Made by a program: the position numbers and the translations under genes | The notes under the pieces: generated by a model | What the model saw: only the letters and a program-made list of their open reading frames with translations | Told to the model about the DNA's origin: nothing | Databases searched by the model: none | Origin: Corynebacterium suranareeae | Lineage (GTDB): Bacteria > Actinomycetota > Actinomycetes > Mycobacteriales > Mycobacteriaceae | DNA length: 64,000 nucleotides | Reading direction: 5' to 3' | Assembly (NCBI RefSeq): GCF_002355155.1 | Contig: NZ_AP017369.1 | Location: forward strand, 2,294,001-2,358,000 | Shown: positions 55,059-64,000 of the stretch, piece by piece | Layout: every line of letters begins with the position of its first letter | How positions within the stretch are numbered: position 1 is the stretch's first letter

Positions 55059-55844
55059 CTACCTCGATGGGCACGCTGGATGCATACCTGCGGTCACCAG
55101 AGATTTAGCCGTTGCCAACTCTGTATGCGGCACAAAAATGGCGTCTGCTGAATACCGCGCGAAAGCCATTAATTCTTTTGCAGTGCTACAGCCACCCAAT
55201 GCAATGCGAGCAACTTCTTTTGGCATGAACTTACAAATTCCTGAAAACGCTTCAGGCAAAGAAAGCGTTCCGGTATAACCAGTGATATCGATCGCTACTA
55301 CGGATGCACCTGCATCAACCGCACGATGTGCCTCTTCATGGTTGCGCACCGAAACAATGGCTGTCATCCCTAAAGATTCTGTGCGATCAACGAGTGATTC
55401 CAAGCGTGCCTGTTCCATCGCCCACACGGGCAGCTGAAGAGCATCAATACCCATGACGCGTGCTTCGTGGATTTGATAAGGATCAATAATTGGATCGTGA
55501 AGCAAAATCGGAATATCTACTTCAGTTTTAATATCTTTAATATCGCGTGCCGCGGAATCAAAATGCCCTCTACGCACGGTGTAGGCAAGCATAGATGCAC
55601 CAAAACTTGCCACCTGCGCAGCATAATCCACATGATCTGAATGGTCCGACCAGTTTGATGTGAAACGATCAAAGGCGACTACAACATTACATCCAGATGA
55701 GAAAAAGACTGAAGCAATATCGAAAGCCGCCGTTAGACCTGCAGAACGAGATTTAGTTTTCACTTCTTGGAAACCAAGCGTTGCTTCTCGAGCGGAAATT
55801 TCCGCAGCTATTTCCATCAGCATGCGGTTCTCTGTTGCAACCAT
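55059..55844 (-). CDS. TrpC-like (indole-3-glycerol phosphate synthase) paralogue, degenerate active site
   Basis: A (beta/alpha)8 barrel related to indole-3-glycerol phosphate synthase. The first active-site strand keeps FQEVKTKSRSAG (Glu and Lys). The Lys of the LKDF motif is His in ILLHDPIIDPYQIHEARVMG. The catalytic Glu of VEVHN is Ser in IVSVRNHEEAHRAV. The Asn of INNR is Asp in VVAIDITG, and the ES of VAESG is GG in IALGGCSTAKELM. It is therefore unlikely to make indole-3-glycerol phosphate. The start at 55844 is set by AAGGAGGT seven bases before the ATG. It lies downstream of hisI and the membrane protein. Confidence 0.85.
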   Translation of the reverse strand: MVATENRMLMEIAAEISAREATLGFQEVKTKSRSAGLTAAFDIASVFFSSGCNVVVAFDRFTSNWSDHSDHVDYAAQVASFGASMLAYTVRRGHFDSAARDIKDIKTEVDIPILLHDPIIDPYQIHEARVMGIDALQLPVWAMEQARLESLVDRTESLGMTAIVSVRNHEEAHRAVDAGASVVAIDITGYTGTLSLPEAFSGICKFMPKEVARIALGGCSTAKELMAFARYSADAIFVPHTELATAKSLVTAGMHPACPSR

Positions 55845-55923
55845 GCCCCAACCTCCTTCCAACCAATGCTGTGTTTAAGGTTATCCCGAACACACATGGC
55901 GAAAGAAATCAGGGGGCTACTAC

Positions 55924-56583
55924 CTAGCTATGACCTGGTGATTCTTTTGATTTTGAACCCTTCTCAGTGAAGTCGATGTCTTCATCAAGTGCGTCCCACA
56001 TCACACGTCCTGAGTCTGGCTCTTGCTCTAAATCGGTGTGGATTTTTTCCGCACGAGCCTGTTTGCGTTCATACTGATTGCTCTTAGCGGTGTCTTCTCC
56101 TGGACGCATTGCAAGGACAATGCCACCAACAAGCGCCAAGGCACAACCAATCATGGCCACCACGGCTGCCAACGGATGAGCAGTGATATTGGTAATTTCT
56201 GCCCAATCTGACAGCAATGTACCTGAGTTAGCTTTTTGATTTGCCACACCTGATGTCAGCAGCGTGCGCGCACGCTCAGCATCTGGATCTTGGGTAAGCA
56301 ATGAAAGTGGTGACAGACTTGCTCCGATGGCGATCAGCGCTGCGATACCACCGACGATACGCCGACCAAAACTGCGTAACACCAAGGCAGCAGCGAATGC
56401 CGCAAGCAGCGCAAGAGCCAACGCCATGATTTCTGTTGACCAGGTTGCACCCACGATTGATTGGGTAACACTTCCTGATTTGTCATCGAAAGCCTCGATG
56501 GTGATCCAGTTCATGCGTGAGCTGATCCAGACAACCAGGGCGCCAGCTCCAATTCCTAAGGCTGACAGCACGCGTGGCTTCAT
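55924..56583 (-). CDS. Trp-operon-associated membrane protein (TIGR02234-like), 219 aa
   Basis: Four predicted membrane segments, starting LSALGIGAGALVVWISSRMN, and a charged cytosolic tail (RKQARAEKIHTDLEQEPD). The layout and position between his/trp-like genes match the conserved membrane protein found in actinobacterial trp regions, for example the mycobacterial gene near trpE-trpC. Its function is not known. It starts 28 bases after hisI and precedes the degenerate TrpC paralogue. Confidence 0.8.
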   Translation of the reverse strand: MKPRVLSALGIGAGALVVWISSRMNWITIEAFDDKSGSVTQSIVGATWSTEIMALALALLAAFAAALVLRSFGRRIVGGIAALIAIGASLSPLSLLTQDPDAERARTLLTSGVANQKANSGTLLSDWAEITNITAHPLAAVVAMIGCALALVGGIVLAMRPGEDTAKSNQYERKQARAEKIHTDLEQEPDSGRVMWDALDEDIDFTEKGSKSKESPGHS

Positions 56584-56611
56584 AAGAATTCTTCCTTAAT
56601 CGTTGTTGCTT

Positions 56612-56968
56612 TTACAGCAAAACGTCATTGTCGAAACATGTGTGGGCACCAGTGTGGCAGGCTCCCCCAGTTTGTTTCACGGTCAGAAGAACAGTATCGC
56701 CATCACAGTCGAGGGCAACGCCTGTTACTTCTTGGACGTTTCCAGAGGTTAAACCTTTGATCCAGTATTCATTGCGCGAACGGGAAAAATAAGTTCCCTG
56801 CCGTGTCGCCAGTGTATACGCAAGTGCGTGGGTATCCATCCAGGCCATCATGAGGACTTCCTTGGTGCCTTCCGCCTGCACGATTGCCGGCACGAGGCCG
56901 GCGTCGTTAAGCTTTAAACGCTTTTCGACGTCCCAATCCAGCTTAAAATCTTTCGGATTATCCCCCAT
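56612..56968 (-). CDS. hisI: Phosphoribosyl-AMP cyclohydrolase HisI
   Basis: Opens the adenine ring of phosphoribosyl-AMP, step three of histidine synthesis. Family motifs are [20 protein letters not shown] and [20 protein letters not shown]. The zinc/magnesium site is [11 protein letters not shown] and [17 protein letters not shown]. At 118 residues it is the cyclohydrolase alone; the HisE pyrophosphatase is separate in this group. ATG overlaps the hisF stop by one base (TAATG), so translation is coupled. Confidence 0.97.
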   Translation of the reverse strand: MGDNPKDFKLDWDVEKRLKLNDAGLVPAIVQAEGTKEVLMMAWMDTHALAYTLATRQGTYFSRSRNEYWIKGLTSGNVQEVTGVALDCDGDTVLLTVKQTGGACHTGAHTCFDNDVLL

Positions 56969-57741
56969 TACCGCACCTCAAATCCAGCGTTTTTAATGGC
57001 ACCTTTGACTTCTGCGATGGTGACTTCGCGGAAATGGAAGATGGTGGCAGCAAGGACCGCATTGGCTCCGGCTTCTACAGCTGGTGGGAAATGTTCAGCC
57101 TTGCCAGCTCCACCAGAAGCAATGACTGGAATGGACACTGCTGCGCGGACTTTTTCTAGCAGTTCAAGATCGAAGCCGTTTTTGGTGCCGTCGCCGTCCA
57201 TGGAGTTCAGCAAGATCTCTCCGACTCCAAGCTCTTCGCCACGTTTTGCCCATTCAATGGCATCAAGTTCAGCCGATTTGGAACCACCGTGAGTGGTGAC
57301 CTCAAATCCAGAAGGCTGCGGAGTACCACCTTCCGGCACACGCCTGGCGTCAACAGACAGCACAATGCATTGAGCGCCAAAGCGTTGGGAAAGCTCAGAC
57401 AAAAGCTCAGGGCGTGCAATCGCAGAGGTATTCACCGAGACTTTGTCTGCGCCAGCACGAAGCAATTGATCAACGTCTTCTTCGCTGCGTACACCGCCAC
57501 CAACGGTAAGAGGAATAAACACCTGATCAGCAGTACGACGCACCACATCAAGCATGGTGCCACGACCGTGCTTGGAGGCGGTGACATCAAGGAAGGTTAA
57601 TTCATCGGCACCTTCCTCGTCGTAACGCTTTGCCAATTCCACTGGATCGCCAGCATCGCGGAGGTTTTCAAAGTTGACGCCTTTAACCACCCGTCCGTTG
57701 TCCACGTCCAGGCAAGGGATAACTCGAATTGCCACGCCCAT
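56968..57741 (-). CDS. hisF: Imidazole glycerol phosphate synthase subunit HisF
   Basis: Cyclase subunit that makes imidazole glycerol phosphate with ammonia from HisH. The barrel has [20 protein letters not shown] with the catalytic Asp, [20 protein letters not shown] and [20 protein letters not shown], ending in the phosphate site [20 protein letters not shown]. The start is the ATG at 57741, with GAGGAGC upstream and 257 residues; a longer frame reading back into impA is rejected. It follows impA by a single base. Confidence 0.98.
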   Translation of the reverse strand: MGVAIRVIPCLDVDNGRVVKGVNFENLRDAGDPVELAKRYDEEGADELTFLDVTASKHGRGTMLDVVRRTADQVFIPLTVGGGVRSEEDVDQLLRAGADKVSVNTSAIARPELLSELSQRFGAQCIVLSVDARRVPEGGTPQPSGFEVTTHGGSKSAELDAIEWAKRGEELGVGEILLNSMDGDGTKNGFDLELLEKVRAAVSIPVIASGGAGKAEHFPPAVEAGANAVLAATIFHFREVTIAEVKGAIKNAGFEVR

Positions 57742-57742
57742 A

Positions 57743-58570
57743 TTAAAAGTGCTCCTCATTAGGTGACTGTCCATGACCTGCTTCTGCATGCATGGACCGA
57801 ACTTTTTCAATCTTACTTAACAGCACATCGTGGGCCTTTTTTGTTCCTGCTACTACACCTTTACCAGGCACCCACGGCCCACCTTCTGTGTCTGTCACGT
57901 GCGCTCCAGCTGCGCGCATCAGCATGACGCCTGCTGCGTTGTCCCACACATGCGGACTAAAAGAAACACAAGCTCCAAAAATACCCTGTGCGGTAAAAGC
58001 TAAATCCACACCCACTGATCCGGTGATGCGAGGACGGAGATAACTTTCGGTCAGCTCAGTGAGTAAATCACGGCGCAGTTCTGCTGGAAAAGCGGTGTTT
58101 CGGGGTGAGGCCATTGAGCTAAACCCAATGTGAGACACCAAGCTGGATTGTTCTTGGAGTGGTTCTTGGGGTTGACCATTAATCATTAACGGTGAACCTT
58201 CATAGGCACTTAATCGCTTGCCCAGCATTGGCATGGACGTTACGCCAAGAACCGGCTGGTCATCCACAAGCAATGACACCAAAATCGCACTCATGGGGTT
58301 GGACGCTGCAAAGTTAGCAGTGCCATCGATGGGATCAATAACCCACCGTGTTCCAGACGTTGCTCCCCCGCCCTCTTCGCCGATGACATCGATGCCTGTC
58401 ATCATGTTGAGCATCTGGCGCATATGGGATTCGATGGCCATATCCACCTCTGTGGCAAAATCCCCAGGGGATTTCAAAAGCGCAGGTGCAGCGCCGAAAC
58501 CTTGGGTAAACAAGGCTTCGGCATCATCGACAACGGCCTCAGCTATGGCCAACATCCCACGGGCATCCAT
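57743..58570 (-). CDS. impA: Inositol monophosphatase-family protein ImpA
   Basis: Mg-dependent phosphatase of the inositol monophosphatase/histidinol-phosphatase superfamily. The metal motifs are [13 protein letters not shown] and [20 protein letters not shown]. The third site is [20 protein letters not shown]. It lies between hisA and hisF, the position known for C. glutamicum impA. Its role in histidine synthesis is uncertain, since a dedicated histidinol-phosphatase (HisN) exists elsewhere in that genus. It starts three bases after hisA. Confidence 0.92.
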   Translation of the reverse strand: MDARGMLAIAEAVVDDAEALFTQGFGAAPALLKSPGDFATEVDMAIESHMRQMLNMMTGIDVIGEEGGGATSGTRWVIDPIDGTANFAASNPMSAILVSLLVDDQPVLGVTSMPMLGKRLSAYEGSPLMINGQPQEPLQEQSSLVSHIGFSSMASPRNTAFPAELRRDLLTELTESYLRPRITGSVGVDLAFTAQGIFGACVSFSPHVWDNAAGVMLMRAAGAHVTDTEGGPWVPGKGVVAGTKKAHDVLLSKIEKVRSMHAEAGHGQSPNEEHF

Positions 58571-58573
58571 AAA

Positions 58574-59314
58574 TTAACCGAGCTTCTCCACAGCGCTTAG
58601 TGCTTCTGCGAGGGTGAACTTGTGCTCGTACAAAGCTTTTCCAATGATGACAGAGTCAATGCCCTCATCTTGATACTTAGCCAACTCTAGAACGTCTTCC
58701 AGCACCGAGATGCCTCCTGAAGCAACAATTGGTGCATCGGTTGCAGCAGCAACCTCGCGCAACAATTCCACATTCGGTCCACTCAAGGTGCCGTCCTTGG
58801 ACACATCTGTCACCACAAAACGGGAGCAGCCCTGAGAATCAAGGCGTTCTAGAACTTCCCAGAGATCTCCACCATCGGAAACCCACCCATTGCCACGGGT
58901 GCGCCACTCGCCATCTTCCAAACGCACAGCGATATCAACAGCAATCTTCTCGCCATACCGCTTAATTGCAGAAGCAATCCACTCTGGCTTTTCCAACGCT
59001 GCCGTACCGATGTTTACTCGGCGTGCGCCGGTTGCCAAAGCGCGCTCTAGGGATTCATCATCACGAATACCGCCAGTAAGCTCGACATCAACATCAAGCT
59101 TGCCGACGATTTCCGCCATCATCTCATGGTTTGATCCACGGTTAAACGCAGCATCAAGATCAACAAAGTGCAGCCACTGTGCACCCTGCTCCTGCCATTT
59201 CAACGCAGACTCCAACGGGGTGCCATAGGACTTCTCAGTGCCGGCTTCACCCTGATCCAAACGAACTGCTTGTCCGTTAACCACATCAACTGCAGGAAGA
59301 ATTGTAAAAGTCAT
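58574..59314 (-). CDS. hisA: ProFAR isomerase HisA
   Basis: Converts ProFAR to PRFAR, an Amadori rearrangement in histidine synthesis. The (beta/alpha)8 barrel begins [20 protein letters not shown] with the catalytic Asp, continues [20 protein letters not shown], and has the second acid in [19 protein letters not shown]. The phosphate site is [20 protein letters not shown]. In some actinobacteria this enzyme also isomerises PRA (PriA), but a separate trpF is known in corynebacteria. It follows hisH by 18 bases. Confidence 0.97.
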   Translation of the reverse strand: MTFTILPAVDVVNGQAVRLDQGEAGTEKSYGTPLESALKWQEQGAQWLHFVDLDAAFNRGSNHEMMAEIVGKLDVDVELTGGIRDDESLERALATGARRVNIGTAALEKPEWIASAIKRYGEKIAVDIAVRLEDGEWRTRGNGWVSDGGDLWEVLERLDSQGCSRFVVTDVSKDGTLSGPNVELLREVAAATDAPIVASGGISVLEDVLELAKYQDEGIDSVIIGKALYEHKFTLAEALSAVEKLG

Positions 59315-59332
59315 GGTTATTGATCCTATCTG

Positions 59333-59968
59333 TTAGATGTAGTTGATCCAGTTTCGCAGTAGCTGTGCTCCTGCATCACCAGATTTTTCGGGGTGGAATT
59401 GGGTTGCCCACAACGCACCATTTTCCACAGCGGCCACGAAACGATCGTTTTCATGGGTTGCCCACACGACCTGTGGCGGAGTAGTGAGATCATCGGTTTC
59501 TAACGTCCACTTGCGCACGCCATATGAGTGCACAAAGTAGAAACGATCTTCAGGGGAAAGCCCCTCAAACATTGGTGAGTTGGTGGGCATTTCCAAGGTG
59601 TTCCACCCCATGTGCGGCAGGATGTCAGCCTGGAGGCGTTCAACTTTTCCTGACCACTCGCCACAACCAGCAGATTTAATGCCGTGCTCTTCGCCTTCTT
59701 CAAAAAGGATCTGCATACCGACGCAAATACCCATCACTGGACGACCACCCGCTAGGCGTTGACCAATGATGCGATGTCCATAAACGTTTTTTAGCCCCTT
59801 CATGCAGGCGTCGAAAGCTCCAACACCTGGAACCAGCAAGCCATCTGCGCTGGTGCAGATTTCTGGGTCTGAGGTCACGATAACTTCTGCACCAGCTCGC
59901 TCTAATGCGCGTTGAGCTGATCGTAAATTTCCGGATCCATAGTCGAGAAGGGCGACAGTTTTGGTCAT
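59333..59968 (-). CDS. hisH: Imidazole glycerol phosphate synthase, glutaminase subunit HisH
   Basis: Class I glutamine amidotransferase that supplies ammonia to HisF. The nucleophile Cys is in [20 protein letters not shown]. The His-Glu pair is [20 protein letters not shown]. It opens [20 protein letters not shown]. At 211 residues it is complete. It is the first gene of hisH-hisA-impA-hisF-hisI and is preceded by a 515-base non-coding region, so a promoter is expected there. Confidence 0.97.
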   Translation of the reverse strand: MTKTVALLDYGSGNLRSAQRALERAGAEVIVTSDPEICTSADGLLVPGVGAFDACMKGLKNVYGHRIIGQRLAGGRPVMGICVGMQILFEEGEEHGIKSAGCGEWSGKVERLQADILPHMGWNTLEMPTNSPMFEGLSPEDRFYFVHSYGVRKWTLETDDLTTPPQVVWATHENDRFVAAVENGALWATQFHPEKSGDAGAQLLRNWINYI

Positions 59969-60483
59969 GCGGATAGTTTAAGGCACGCGGTTTCCGAATC
60001 AAGCACCGCAGTCGAGTTTCTTTCTCCCAACTTTCACAATGTTGTGCCAGCTGGGATTTTTCAGCAAACGCCTTTTACAGGCCGTTTAAGCTCCGCAAAA
60101 TTCCAGATGGGTATTTGTATCATCTGGGAGCTACAAAGTCCGTACACGCGAATCTGTGAGGTCACTTTTCTAGCGGCAATCTTTAAGTTTTGCACCCCAT
60201 TTCACCGGGAGACCAAGCACACCTCTAGAAACTAGATTCTTGGTCAAATACGACGTTAACTCGGCCTACAAATTTGATCTAGAGACCAATAACCTTGGAA
60301 TCAACTATGGATTTGGTCGTTTATGCCGGTTTTAAGGTTTTAAGGCGCTGTCCCCGAAACTTGGCCTCCCAATCAAGGCAATGTACATAAGACAACAAGA
60401 TTTCCGAAATTTAAGCACCTTTTTGCCAATATCTTGTGGTCTTATGTACGCAGAGGCAGGCTTGGGATCCGTCGAAAAGCGTT
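59969..60483. other. 515-base palindrome-rich gap upstream of hisH
   Basis: No gene is supported. It separates the MFS gene (upstream, same strand) from hisH. It contains a TCCCA...TGGGA dyad followed by TTTTT (60027-60064), a CCAGATG/CATCTGG hairpin (60103-60127) whose outer AGCTCC/GAGCT arms pair across a bulge, a GACCAAG/CTTGGTC dyad (60212-60246), and a long palindrome PC (60383-60449). It may hold terminators for the hisDCB-MFS transcript and the hisH promoter. Confidence 0.5.
60383..60449. repeat. Long palindrome PC
   Basis: Arms GTACATAAGACAACAAGAT and ATCTTGTGGTCTTATGTAC (19 bases), one internal A/G mismatch, 29-base loop. Same architecture as P1, with a single central mismatch, though the sequence differs. 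Confidence 0.75.
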
Positions 60484-61800
60484 TTAGCGGTCTTTGCGCC
60501 TGTTGCGCAGCCCTTGCACTGCACGCCGAGCTACTGGAACTTGGCGCAAACGTGCGCGGGTGTTGTTGTATTCGGTGATGCGGTGGTGCCCGATGATCCG
60601 ATCGGCTGTGGTCAGAATAATTCCGAACAAAATCACCGCGGCTCCGGCACCAAAAGCACCACTGTAAGCAAGCGAGGCGGCGACGATGCCAAGGAGGAAA
60701 CTTCCGATTCCTGTGCCCGAATCAAAAGCAATGTTCCAGATGGCGGACGCTTCGGAGACTTTAGAGCGAGGAAGGCGGAAGAACATTGACAGCAAAGCTT
60801 CGTTTTGCACCATGCCGAAACCGCCACCGAACATCACTGCGCCAATGATCAAAAGCCACACGGACCAGCCTTGGAAAATTGTTGCAGTGATTAATGCGAC
60901 GCCTAAGAAACCAATGATCTGAGCAGGGATCATCGTGGTGCCAGGCATGCCGCGGCGGTCGGCGATCACGCCGGATAGGTAGCGGAACACCATTGAAGAA
61001 CCACCGGTAATGGACAAAATGATTCCCGCTAGTGCTGCACCTAATCCTGGGTCTAGCTCGATAACCGCAGCTGGAAGGAATGAAGATACCGCACCGAATG
61101 TCATGGACAAGGTGGTGACAGCTAGTGAAGGAATAAGCACTAATTTCCAGGTGGAGACAGAACGCTCTTGCTCGGTCACCTTAGGTTGTTGCTTTGCTGC
61201 TGCCTTCACCTTTGGGATACGCAGGCACATCACGGCCGCAACCAGCGCGATAGCGGCACCTAAAATGTAGACCACGTTGTAGCCAAATTGATCGCCTAAC
61301 GCCAGGCCGGTAGGTAGGAACAGCATCTGGGACAGGCCGATAAATACGCCTAGCATTCCAGAGGCTTTGCCTAAGAAACGCACGGGCACAAGTTCTGCCA
61401 CAAGGGCGGATTCCGCAACTGTTAAAGCACCAAATCCAATGCCTCGAAGTGCAGAGACCAGCAGCACTGGGATTGGTTCAACGCTAAACACATAGCCGAT
61501 TGCTGGCACACCGAGCATGAAGGCGGCAAAAGCCATCACTGGTGTGTAGCCAATTTTTCGAAGTGCAGCAGGTGTAAAAATTTGGGTCAAGACCGTGGCT
61601 GCCATGAAGATACCGGTGGTGGCACCTGCGACAGCGCTCGATCCCCCATTGTTTAACACTGCTAACGGCACCACAGGAAGCAGTAAAGACCAGCTGCCGA
61701 AAGCCGCAGCGACCGCCACCAGGACAGCCACAAACCCTGGGCTTTTCCACATGCTGGGAAGTTGCTCAATTTCAGCGCGTGTTAAAGCCCGTGTGTCCAA
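60484..61800 (-). CDS. MFS transporter, 438 aa
   Basis: Twelve predicted membrane segments in two groups of six separated by a basic loop (LRIPKVKAAAKQQPKVTEQE). The N-terminal half has FGALTVAESALVAELVPVRF and SGMLGVFIGLSQMLFLPTGL, typical of drug/solute proton antiporters of the major facilitator family. The start appears to be TTG at 61800, two codons after the upstream membrane gene. An ATG at residue 17 is an alternative. It is located within the his gene run, but a histidine role is not shown. Confidence 0.88.
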   Translation of the reverse strand: MDTRALTRAEIEQLPSMWKSPGFVAVLVAVAAAFGSWSLLLPVVPLAVLNNGGSSAVAGATTGIFMAATVLTQIFTPAALRKIGYTPVMAFAAFMLGVPAIGYVFSVEPIPVLLVSALRGIGFGALTVAESALVAELVPVRFLGKASGMLGVFIGLSQMLFLPTGLALGDQFGYNVVYILGAAIALVAAVMCLRIPKVKAAAKQQPKVTEQERSVSTWKLVLIPSLAVTTLSMTFGAVSSFLPAAVIELDPGLGAALAGIILSITGGSSMVFRYLSGVIADRRGMPGTTMIPAQIIGFLGVALITATIFQGWSVWLLIIGAVMFGGGFGMVQNEALLSMFFRLPRSKVSEASAIWNIAFDSGTGIGSFLLGIVAASLAYSGAFGAGAAVILFGIILTTADRIIGHHRITEYNNTRARLRQVPVARRAVQGLRNRRKDR

Positions 61801-61801
61801 A

Positions 61802-62029
61802 TTAGGTCATCTCTCCCAACATCCATAAAATTCCTGCAGCTGCTGCGGCCACTGCAATTAGGCCGGCAACAACCATGAGGATTTTGTTTTCTGATTTATA
61901 TGCAGACCAGGCACCGCCGACACAAAGCCCGGCGATGAGGAACAGACCGTAGATAAACCATCGGTTTCCTGCGTCTGGTGCGTTCTGCACAGCCGCAGTG
62001 ACCATATCAGACATGGGAGAAGAATTCAT
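61802..62029 (-). CDS. Small membrane protein, 75 aa
   Basis: Two predicted membrane helices (NRWFIYGLFLIAGLCVGGAW and ILMVVAGLIAVAAAAAGILW) joined by the short basic loop SAYKSENK. Not recognised. It begins two bases after the hisB stop and ends one base before the MFS start, so it is co-translated with both. It could assist the transporter, but this is inference. Confidence 0.75.
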   Translation of the reverse strand: MNSSPMSDMVTAAVQNAPDAGNRWFIYGLFLIAGLCVGGAWSAYKSENKILMVVAGLIAVAAAAAGILWMLGEMT

Positions 62030-62031
62030 GA

Positions 62032-62640
62032 TTAGAGTGCTCCCTTAGTGGATGGGATTCCTGTTTGACGAGGATCCATTTCCACCGCACCACGCAATGC
62101 GCGAGCAACAGCCTTGTACTCAGCCTCAGTGATGTGGTGAGGATCACGACCATAGTGGCAAATCACGTGCAGGGTAATTCGAGAATTCAAAGCCAACGTT
62201 TCAAAGAAATGCTCATTGATCACCGTGGCATAATGTCCACCGATTACTGAGGTGATCATGTGCTCTGGTTCGCCGGAGATAACAAAGTATGGGCGTCCAG
62301 AAATATCCACCACGGATTCCACCAACGCCTCATCCATGGGCAGCTGGCAGGATGCGAAACGGCGAATGCCTTTCTTGTCTCCTACTGCTTCAAGCAACGC
62401 CTGTCCCAGCACAATCGCGGTATCTTCTACCGTGTGGTGGGCATCAATTTCGATGTCACCTTTGGCGTGAACTTTCAGATCAAAGCTTCCGTGCACACCA
62501 AAAGCGGTCAGCATGTGATCGAAAAATGGCAGGCCAGTATCAATGTCAACCTTGCCGGAACCGTCCAGGTTTATTTCAACAGTGATGTCGGATTCACTAG
62601 TCGTGCGGGTTGCGCGCCCAATGCGTGGTGCAACAGTCAT
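62032..62640 (-). CDS. hisB: Imidazoleglycerol-phosphate dehydratase HisB
   Basis: Dehydrates imidazole glycerol phosphate to imidazole acetol phosphate. The single-domain type has two His-rich metal motifs: [39 protein letters not shown] and [20 protein letters not shown]. At 202 residues it is the monofunctional actinobacterial form. It follows hisC by 17 bases and precedes the small membrane gene by two. Confidence 0.97.
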   Translation of the reverse strand: MTVAPRIGRATRTTSESDITVEINLDGSGKVDIDTGLPFFDHMLTAFGVHGSFDLKVHAKGDIEIDAHHTVEDTAIVLGQALLEAVGDKKGIRRFASCQLPMDEALVESVVDISGRPYFVISGEPEHMITSVIGGHYATVINEHFFETLALNSRITLHVICHYGRDPHHITEAEYKAVARALRGAVEMDPRQTGIPSTKGAL

Positions 62641-62657
62641 GAAAAATTTCTTCTCTC

Positions 62658-63764
<1,107 letters not shown>

Positions 63765-64000
63765 TTAAGCCTCGTCGGTGGTGGGGAGATTTTCAAAGCG
63801 AGCACGGATGGCTTCACCGTGCGCAGGAAGATCTTCAGCGTTAGCAAAATTAATTACTACTTCAGAGACATCTTTCAGCGCGGCCTCATCGTATTCAATA
63901 AGGTTGACTGGCCGCAGGAACGTGTGGGTGGATAATCCTGCAGAAAAACGAGCAGTTCCAGAAGTAGGCAGCACGTGGTTAGAACCTGCGGAATAATCAC
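63765..64000 (-). CDS. hisD: Histidinol dehydrogenase HisD, C-terminal fragment
   Basis: Oxidises histidinol to histidine in two NAD steps. The gene runs off the window end; only about 78 C-terminal codons are present. They include [20 protein letters not shown], the family C-terminal motif with the zinc-ligand His, and [20 protein letters not shown]. It ends six bases before hisC, so it heads or lies upstream in the hisDCB unit. Confidence 0.95.
   Translation of the reverse strand, partial: DYSAGSNHVLPTSGTARFSAGLSTHTFLRPVNLIEYDEAALKDVSEVVINFANAEDLPAHGEAIRARFENLPTTDEA

Noticed and set aside
60381..60578. Plus-strand frame across palindrome PC into the MFS 3' end
   Set aside because: Overlaps the MFS coding region antisense and contains the palindrome; no start signal.

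Overview
The window is chromosomal DNA from a Corynebacterium of the C. glutamicum group. The NADP-type glutamate dehydrogenase reads almost residue for residue like the C. glutamicum enzyme as I remember it, but with scattered substitutions, so a close sister strain or species is more likely than the reference strain. Base composition is moderate, GTG and TTG starts are common, and the order trmD-rimM-rpsP-ffh-glnD-glnK-amtB-ftsY-smc-acyP-fpg-rnc-yceD-sepIVA matches the equivalent stretch of Mycobacterium chromosomes. Most genes lie on the minus strand. I see no rRNA, tRNA, IS element, prophage or CRISPR array.

Region by region. (1) 0-8.7 kb: translation and secretion genes (trmD, rimM, rpsP, ffh) with a VTT-type membrane protein, a DUF4232 lipoprotein, a cupin, an ankyrin protein and an ABC-2 exporter between them. 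(2) 8.7-12.8 kb: nitrogen control operon amtB-glnK-glnD with three AmtR-like boxes upstream of amtB. (3) 12.8-27.2 kb: the ftsY-smc-acyP core, interrupted by a secreted choice-of-anchor-L protein, a 1124-residue protein of unknown function, and a 614-residue serine-hydrolase-like protein with a Gly/Ala-rich hydrophobic segment. Two gaps here carry tandem pairs of long palindromes. (4) 27.2-35.8 kb: accessory block with a LysR regulator, a TSUP permease broken by an in-frame TGA, a tannase/feruloyl-esterase-like lipoprotein, a quinone-reductase-like MDR enzyme, two paralogous F420-type reductases, and an arginase-family gene also broken by an in-frame TGA. (5) 35.8-39 kb: fpg, rnc, yceD and a SepIVA-like coiled-coil protein. 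(6) 39-56 kb: a heterodimeric ABC exporter, gdh, glycerate kinase, a GalT/HIT-like protein, an M20 amidohydrolase, glycogen phosphorylase, a CatE-like dioxygenase, pyk, lgt and a catalytically degenerate TrpC paralogue. (7) 56-64 kb: histidine biosynthesis, as hisD-hisC-hisB-(small membrane protein)-(MFS) and, after a 515-base palindrome-rich gap, hisH-hisA-impA-hisF-hisI.

Functional links. AmtB, GlnK and GlnD form the ammonium uptake and sensing unit, and Gdh assimilates the ammonium. Ffh and FtsY are the two GTPases of co-translational targeting. Smc supports chromosome segregation. The his genes are closely spaced or overlapping and make up most of the pathway.

I did not find an undescribed system that the sequence alone proves. 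The best candidates for new biology are the palindrome family with about 70-base tandem spacing, the 1124-residue protein between ftsY and smc, the redox/arginase cluster with its TACTACGA-type operator, and the CatE-like gene whose promoter is overlaid by a perfect palindrome. Start sites were re-chosen where ribosome binding sites, operon overlaps or terminators decide them.
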